Below, one piece after another: positions 54,590 through 62,000 of a stretch of DNA of 62,000 bases (positions are counted from its first letter, which is position 1; every line of letters begins with the position of its first letter). Location: contig RPFO01000015.1 in assembly GCA_009746045.1 (NCBI GenBank), positions 3,165,836 to 3,227,835 on the forward strand, given 5' to 3'. Position numbers and translations under genes: made by a program. The notes under the pieces are model-generated. The model ran no database searches. It saw only the letters and a list, made by a program, of their open reading frames with translations, and had not been told where the DNA came from. This DNA is from Mesostigma viride. Taxonomy: Eukaryota > Streptophyta > Mesostigmatophyceae > Mesostigmatales > Mesostigmataceae.

Positions 54590-56512
54590 CCCACCTGCCC
54601 CCCATGACAAGGAAAAACTAACCCATTTGCCTACCCCCATGACGCGGAATAATGTCCCCCCCATACCTGTCCCCCATGACAAGGAACAAGCCCCCCTGCC
54701 TGCCCCCCATGACAAGGATTAACCCCCCTGCCTGCCCCCCATGACAACGATTAACGCCCCCCGCCTGGCCCCCAATACAAGGAATAATTACGCCCCCTAC
54801 CTGCCCCCCATGGGCATGACAAGGAATCATTGACCCCCCCTGCCTGCCCCCCACGACAAGGAACAACTAACCCCCGCTACCTGCCCCCCACGACAAGGAA
54901 TCATTGCCCCCCCCTATCTGCCCCCTGTGACAAGGAATAATTAACACTCCCTGCCTGCCCCCCACGACAAGAATCATCCCCCCCCTGCCTGCCCCCCACG
55001 ACAAGAATCATCCCCCCCCTGCCTGCCCCCATAACAAGGAGCACTTGACGCCCCCTACATGCCCCCCACGACAAGGAATCATTGCCCCCCCCTGCATGTC
55101 CCCCATGACAAGGATTAACTACCCCCCCTGCCTGCCCCTAATTACAAGGAAAAATTACCCACGCAGCCTGCCCCCCATGTGACAAGGATTAGCCCCCTCT
55201 GCCTGAACCCCCATGACAAGGGATAATCACCCCCCCCGCCTGCCCCCCATGACAAGGAGTTACCCCCCCCCTGCCTGCCCCCCGTGACAATGAATCATTA
55301 CCCCCCCTGCCTGCACCATATTACAAGGAATAATTAAGCCCCGGCCCCTGCCTGCCCCCCATGAAAAGGCAATCTACCCCCCCTGCCTGCCCCCCATGAC
55401 AAGGAGTAACCCCCACCCCTGCCTACCCCCATGACAAGGAATAATTAACTGCCTGCCCCCCATGAAAAGGCAATCAACCCTCCCTGTCCGCAACAAGACA
55501 AATGTAAAAGAAAAACAAAAATGATGAATGCTTGAAAGTACACGAACAGAAACATAACGCGGCCCATTGCTACAAGATTTAGAGCATATGCTCTGTTAAT
55601 CATTTAGCTACAAAATCGCCGTTTCGTAAGGGAGGACAACTGACTGTGAGGTACTTTCAATCCCATGACAAGAAATTTTTAAGCTTTTCTGCATGCCCCC
55701 ATGACAAGGAATAATTAACCTGTCCTGCCTGCCCCCATGGCAAGGAAAAATTATTACCCCCGCCTTCTCCCACCCCACGACAGGAAATCATTTACCTCCC
55801 TTGCCTTCCCCTCATGACAAGGAATAAGAAACCCGTCCTGCCTGCCCCCCATGGACACAAGGAATCGTTAACCCCCCCTGCCTTCCCCCACCCCATGACA
55901 GGGAATCATTAACCCCCCCTGCCTTCGCCCACCCCACTACAGGGTATCATGAGCCCCCCCTGCCGTCCCCTCATGACAAGAACAATTAACCCGTCCTGCC
56001 TGCCCCCCATGACAAGGAATAAATGTATATGCAATGCGCCTGCCCCCCATGACAAGGAATAAGTAACCCGTCCTGCCTGCCTCCCATGACAAGGAGTGAT
56101 TAACCCGTTCTGCCTGTCACCATAAAAAGGAATAATTCACCCGCCCTGCCTGCCCCCAAGACAAGGAATTACTAACCCGTCCCGCCTGCCCCCATGACAA
56201 GGAATAATTAACAGGTCCAGCCTGCCCCCCATGACACGGAATAATTGACCCGTCCTGCCTGCCCCCATGACAAGGAATAAGTGACCCGTCCTGCCTGCCC
56301 CCATGAAAGGAATTATTAACCCGTCCTGCCTGCCCCTAATGACAAGGAATAATTAACCCGCCCTGCCTGCCCCCATGAAAAGGAACAATTAACCCGTCCT
56401 GCCTGCCCCCCATGACAAGGAATAATTAACTTGTCCTGCCTGCCCCCATGACAAGGAATAAGTAACCCGTCCTGTATGCCCCCATGACAAGGAATAATCC
56501 TCACCCCTCGGC
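54590..56512. repeat. C-rich minisatellite inside the CACTA element
   Basis: About 55 irregular copies of CCTGCCTGCCCCCCATGACA followed by AGGAATAATTAACCC, 28-38 bp each. A non-repeat segment at 55490-55680 divides them into two blocks. The two blocks differ in consensus (CCCCCC against CCCGTC), so they expanded separately. Confidence 0.93.
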
Positions 56513-56856
56513 AAAAATGCCATGTAAAGGGAGTTAAAAACAACAGGAGGCACTGCATGCGATTCCACCTACAGCACGGTGATATCCTTAGTATAGACCC
56601 TATGTATGGGATCGTAACCACTACTCACCACAAGTCTCAAGCAGGAGCCAGTCTCAGCCATTCGCGGGTAGGCCGCATGCCCGTCCGACGGTGTCAGTCA
56701 CCCGCAAGTACACGCGCAAAATGGAAGAGGAAACGGCAACACAAATGTATACATATGATGACGAGCACGGAAAGCACCATGGTAATGAAAGCATTCAGAG
56801 AATACACATTAAAATCTCTGAAATACGTGGCAAGCTTTACCCGCAACGAAACGGCC

Positions 56857-58211
56857 CTACACATTCGAGCACGGGATGCTAACTATATTCGTGTTGTTAG
56901 TTAAACCGTACGACAAAAATTCGCTGACCGTGGTGCCGTTGAAGGAGCTTGGCGCGCTCCAGACGTCCTGTTCGAGCTGCGTTACAGCGTAAAGAGCTGC
57001 TTGGCTCAGGACTGCACACGTTTCTCCCTCAATGGCTACCACCATGTCCTAGCTCAGCATACATACATCGACAGTGCACCTACATCGTTACTGATAGCGG
57101 TTGCTGAAGAAATCACATCACTTCGAGGGCCTGCAACATCTCTATTGCACAATCTTGGATGGCGCTCACTGCTTACATAGAACTTCGGTGAGTGGCCCCG
57201 TTGCTCGAGCCCTCTCTGCCCGGCGGCCGGCGCTAGCCCCAAGCACTAACCGTAGACATGGTTTTCCTGCGCGCAACACCTACTTTTGCCTTCGTTGAAC
57301 TCTGGCCTTTGGCGCAAACTTTGAATTTTGGGAAAGGATGCTGACGGGCAACTGTTGCGCAATGCAGTTTTTCCGGGTACGGCCGCTCCCTGAATGGTAC
57401 GGCGATCAAGGACGCGATTACGCCAGCAGCAAGCGATCCCAACCAAGCGATACTGTAGAGTGACGACTGTTTCTCTACCACTGGTAAATACTCGTCATAA
57501 GTACTTTTACTTAATTTACTGGACGTCATCTGATGGCCGTGAATATCTGTCGGATGACTGGCATGGCCAGGGCATGGCCACAAATAAACTTACGGACCGC
57601 CGATAAGAGTCAGCAGACTGACAGACGGCCGCAAATGCGTGGACAATACTAATAGACGACGCCAACTATCGTCTTGCGCAAAGTCTTGCAAGCTTGTGCA
57701 AGTGATTCCCGTGGTTGCGACTTGCGACTTGCGCGGGTGTTCCCGTTGAAGCTAAACGATGACAAACGAAAGACGTGCTTGTGCTCCAAGGAAAAGCTTG
57801 TGGCCGGGGAAGGTGGAAGACGGAAGCTACGCCAAGGCTCGCAGCCAAGGTGGGAATTACATGCTGTGACTTTTTCAGCAATGGCGGTATGGTAGGAACG
57901 AATAACTACGTATAAGGAATAGGATCATAGACTCACTGATGACCGTCATGATTTACTTAGCAATTAAATCGCCGTCCTTGATGAAATTTATCTAGCTAGC
58001 TCGGAGGGCCAGAAGAAGCCATCGGGGGAGAAACACAGCCAGGATCTAGAATTAAGTTGTCATCGATCTGTTCGCTGGTAGGCACAGCGCCATTCGGACA
58101 TCCAGAAGCTAACCCACTCTTAACCGTTTGAGGTGAGTAAGTAATTCTTCGTCCGAAATACTGACAGTCTTGCATCGACTTGAACACGCCGTACGCACGT
58201 GACATTCTCAT
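56857..58211 (-). other. Candidate captured gene fragments inside the CACTA element
   Basis: Three minus-strand ORFs have protein-like composition. The first, 58211-57996, has SRAYGVFKSMQDCQYFGRRI. The second, 57583-57233, has a hydrophobic stretch (SIAWLGSLAAGVIASLIAVP) after KLSKSTYDEYLPVVEKQSSL. The third, 57045-56857, reads VVAIEGETCAVLSQAALYAV. They could be exons of one captured gene, which CACTA elements often carry. I could not establish splice junctions joining them and recognise no family. Confidence 0.25.
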
Positions 58212-59820
58212 GCATTGCCCTAGGGCCCACCGCCCATGATGCTACATGGGCCGCCCAGAGTTTCCCGCCAAGTTAGCCATGCTCGCAGTACATTCATTTT
58301 CTCCTATATACACAAGGTCAATTGTACTATTCAAACCAAATCTGGTTCAATTCTTATGAAGGCATCGATATCAAGGAGACAACCAGCGCATGGGAGAATC
58401 CGGACCATGGTAGCTCGAGCCTGCCGATGTGTACAGGTTGCGTCACGTGCTTATGAATTAGGTATTTAAATAATGTACAGGTTGAGCGTATCATGTATGA
58501 CACGGTCTGCTATTGCGTCACTTTCCTTCTTTTCACAAACTTCCGTTGTTTAAGCTAACGGTTCTCCATACATTCGTATGTTTGCATCTGTGCTGCCATT
58601 TCGATGTCAATTTCGCGCGTGTACTTGTGATGCCTGATACCGTTGGACTTGCACGTGGCCCCATCGCATGTGGCAGCGGCGTGGTCGGCTGTCCAGCGCG
58701 GCCAATTTTTTATGGTGAGCAACTGTCATCATTCTTCATCTATTGTCCATTCACGAAGCTGTAAACATGCTGTGCGTTGCAGCCACCATTGGATGTCCGC
58801 ATTGTAAGTTAGTCCAGGGGCACCCAAAGGCCTTCGGGACTTGATAATGATGTTTTATCGGTTGCAATTCCCTCATGGGAACGCCTTCTTTATTTGAATA
58901 TTTAACTCCGGTTTGTTTGTTTGTTCGTTTGCTTAGTACTTTACAACGGTTCTACTGACTGTGCCGTTTAATAGTTCTTTGTGTTCTGGTATAGCCCAGC
59001 CGGCAGCACTGTTGTTACCGCCAATGAAGCACAATTGTGAGCCGAAGAATTGTATTTCTTTGTTTTTAACGCTAAAGAGGCACATTGGAGAGCCAAAGAA
59101 TGTATACTTTCTTTGTTTGTTTGGTAGCTAGAAAGCAGACAGGAGAGCACACACGGGAATAATTTGTTTTCTGCATTCTTGTTTTATTGAGCGTTTGTAG
59201 GTGGTGATCCCTCCAGCATTAATAATTGGAATTAAATGTAGCAGTTTGGAAAGTGTATTTTGTGCTTCCAGCTTCTATGCATATTTTTGGAGCCCTGCTT
59301 TTAGCTACAAATCATGCGAACTCCTTTGCCGTTGGGAGGCTCTTCTGTGAAATCCAGAAGCCTTGGTTGACATGCGTGGCATGGATAGATTTTTTCTTTC
59401 TTTCTTGCCTTAGTAGCGTCTTTTTGCTGATAATCACAGGATTTTTTCACCCACACCCCCCACACCCCCCACACCAAACGACTCCTTTCTCTGTCAACTT
59501 TAGTTATGATGCCTTCTACCTCGTTAGATTTTATTCGTACCCTGTACGGGGCATATATTCAGTTGATTGGCCTAACTTTTCCTTCGCATGGATCTGGCGT
59601 CAATCTTTCTTCTTTCTTTCTCAGAGTGCCGTATTCACCATAGTGAGATTGCAAGAAAGTAGATCGTAAAGCATCCTGGCATCTTGGAGAAACTTTACAG
59701 CTCCCGCTTGTTTTTTCGGCGGTTTGCAACGCAACGCTCTTCTCTAGGGATTCCTGGGGTTTCGCTGTTCTCCACATCTTGTGAGGTACATGGGGACGAG
59801 TTAGGTGAGAATACCAGTCC

Positions 59821-59931
<111 letters not shown>

Positions 59932-60874
59932 CACTATCTCACTTTCTCGGTCCTAAAATCAAGCCATTACTCACAAACAGCCACGCGACTGCTGTGCTCT
60001 CACGACGTCTCATTACACACAGCTGATTTCGGGTATTCATCTCACTTAAGATCTTTGTGTGTTCCCTTTGCTGCTTTGCCGGATAACGCATGTATCCCTT
60101 GCATGCAGGCGATCTACCTAACACAACCATGGCGGACACATTGGCCAGCATGGCGGGGAGGGCACCTGCGGACACAGATTTTGTAGGCTCTGAGCCCTCG
60201 TCACATCGCTGTAGCACTGGACATTGTCATGCGATAAATTTCTAGAGAGTCCACATTTTTTTCAGCAATGATCGCTGGGACAGCCCTACGACGGATGTTA
60301 TACTGCATTTGTGAGATGCTTGCGGTTGTACATCTTGCACGCCACCCTCGGACTGTGATTGAGTGCACTCTTCATTCATGTGTTTTGTCAGTGAAGTTTG
60401 TCATGCTAATGTAATGCAGAAAACCGCAATTCAGGCAGCAAGGCAGCAGCCATATTGATTTTAATGAAGTAAGTTTACCTGTGCGTGGTGTTGATTTGTC
60501 AGTTTGCTATGCCTTTGTTTATCATGTTGACATTTTGTCATGTTGACATTTGTTGACATTTTGTTGACATTTTTCTTGCGTTTGGCCTGCGTTTGTAAAC
60601 GTCTTGACATTTGTTGACAAGTCACCTTGGCTTGTCAGTGTTTTGACATTTGTTGACATGCTCACAAAGTTGACATGTCAACGATTGTCAACGTTTTGTC
60701 AACATTGTCAACATTCTGTCAAGTTTTGTCAAGCTGTTGACATTTTTTTGTCTAGTTTTGTCTAGTTTTGTCACACTTTGTCAACAATTTGTCAACAATT
60801 TGTCACACTTTGTCAACAAGTTGACAATTGTTGACAAAAATTTGTCACACTTTGTCAACACCCGGCTCCTAGTG

Positions 60875-61852
60875 GGGAATGGGCATAGCCATGGGAAAGA
60901 TGGGCGTGGCTTGGTTCCTGACCTTATTTCTCTGGCAGGAGTCACAGGAATCCACATAGGCCTTAACATCCTGATAAAGGCCAGGCCACCAAAACCTCTG
61001 CTGCACCTCATGAAGTAGCTTAGCATAACCAGGATGACACGCAGTCACATCGTCATGGAAACAATGTAACACTGTGGGAATGGCCATCTCAGGCACATAC
61101 ACCTTTCTAGTCACCGTGTGCTCTGCATCATGAGTGTGAACATACAGAACGCCCTCCCAGTATTCTACAGGTCTATTGCCAAAGTTGCCCCTCTGGATAG
61201 CTGCAGTAGCCATGTCCTCCGTTTTGGTGAAGGCCTTGATAACGTCCAGCAGGGAAATATTTAAAGGATTAGGCAACACCAGGTCCTTGTCAGGTCCCAG
61301 GGGCTGCATCCATTCCTCTTCCTGCCCAGGGCTAGCCACCAACTGCTTGGATGAGACAGTAGTAGCTATAGGCCCTTTTGGCCTTGCCATCACCTGAGAG
61401 GCCAACACCTTGGACCGGCCTACCAACGCAGGGTCCATGACCCACTTCCTGGGCCTACCTCTGCTGCGCCTAGCAGGGTCTCCCTCACCTGGCTGCACTG
61501 TGGGAGTGGGCACCACACCATCAGGACTTCTCCTAAGACTGTCAGACAGTGACTGGACACCCTCCTGGACGCCTGTCAACTCTGGGACAGAGCCCTGGTC
61601 GATGAGCATCACGGGACCACCGTTATTCCCTACAGGTGGTGTCAACAGTTGAGAAGCCTTCTGGTTGTTGGCCTGAGCTCTAGTCAAGGCTCCACACTCT
61701 ACCACAGAAATCAGGGCAGCACAGATGTCCAAGTCCTCATGAAAACTTCCCATCAAATCCCTCCTTCTGGACAGGGCGTCAGGCACCACATTCTGCGTAC
61801 CAGGAATGTACCTCACAGAGAAAGGTCCAAACCCCCCAGGAACTCCATCCAT
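60875..61852 (-). pseudogene. Ty3 RNase H end, linker with AT-hook, integrase zinc domain
   Basis: From 62000 leftward the minus strand reads ITLMTDHRPLVHVLEQTRMS (RNase H). There is a frame change in a G run near 61840, then RYIPGTQNVVPDALSRRRD, which ends RNase H. A long linker contains SRGRPRK, an AT-hook core. The His/Cys integrase zinc motif follows (FHDDVTACHPGYAKLLHEV, CDSCQRNK). The frame stops at the CACTA boundary. Even without the insertion the frames on the two sides differ by one base, so the gene had probably decayed before or changed after the insertion. Confidence 0.85.
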
Positions 61853-62000
61853 CCAGCCATCCTCTTACTCATCCGGGTCTGTTCCAACACATGTACCAAG
61901 GGCCTGTGGTCAGTCATCAGGGTAATAGACTCGTTGCCCTGTCCATCCCTGGCGCTGCTGGCCACAGAAAACTGAGCCCCCTTCAGTAGGTGTTCCCACT

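Overview
The window is nuclear DNA of a eukaryote, most likely a green alga; this assignment is an inference. It contains a GC-rich pentatricopeptide-repeat (PPR) gene with GT-AG introns and a probable organelle presequence, a chromodomain Ty3 retrotransposon, endonuclease-bearing LINEs, and CACTA, hAT and TTAA-specific (piggyBac-like) DNA elements. I saw no bacterial operons, rRNA genes, convincing tRNA genes or CRISPR arrays.

Layout. 0-2.5 kb (minus strand): a broken or indel-affected gene for a Ser/Arg/Pro-rich coiled-coil protein, plus an open block running off the left edge. 2.5-6.1 kb: palindrome repeats, then two related G-rich minisatellites in opposite orientation. 7.9-13.3 kb (plus): a three-exon gene for a roughly 1,029-residue protein with a transposase-like Asp/Asp/Glu core; exon 2 is split by a 1.7-kb TTAA-flanked element. 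13.5-16.9 kb: one small unknown ORF and two fold-back elements. 17.1-19.4 kb: a nearly pure 2.3-kb ATCC array. 20.2-22.0 kb: the 3' part of an L1-type LINE. 22.8-27.5 kb: the PPR gene (4 exons, 959 aa), the only gene here that looks like an ordinary host gene. 27.9-29.7 kb: a second TTAA element.

29.8-37.6 kb is a Russian-doll locus. A terminal-inverted-repeat element was entered by an EEP-type LINE, by a restriction-like-endonuclease (RLE) LINE that was itself hit by a hAT-like element, and by a second, 5'-truncated LINE. Each layer has its own target-site duplication (TSD). 37.7-39.4 kb: a third TTAA element that encodes a core-less piggyBac-like protein. 40.1-43.5 kb: another LINE and a broken RLE-LINE tail, both minus. 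43.7-46.3 kb: a paralogue of the first TTAA element, itself carrying a head-to-tail pair of unknown insertions. 48-49.2 kb: a minisatellite. 49.8-62 kb (minus): the 3' part of a Ty3 chromovirus with LTR, integrase, chromodomain and an extra downstream ORF. Its integrase is cut by a 7,436-bp CACTA element with perfect 33-bp terminal inverted repeats and a GGG TSD.

The window is therefore mostly a record of successive insertions. Boundaries were read directly from duplicated target sites. Family names rest on recognised motifs. I could not run any homology search.
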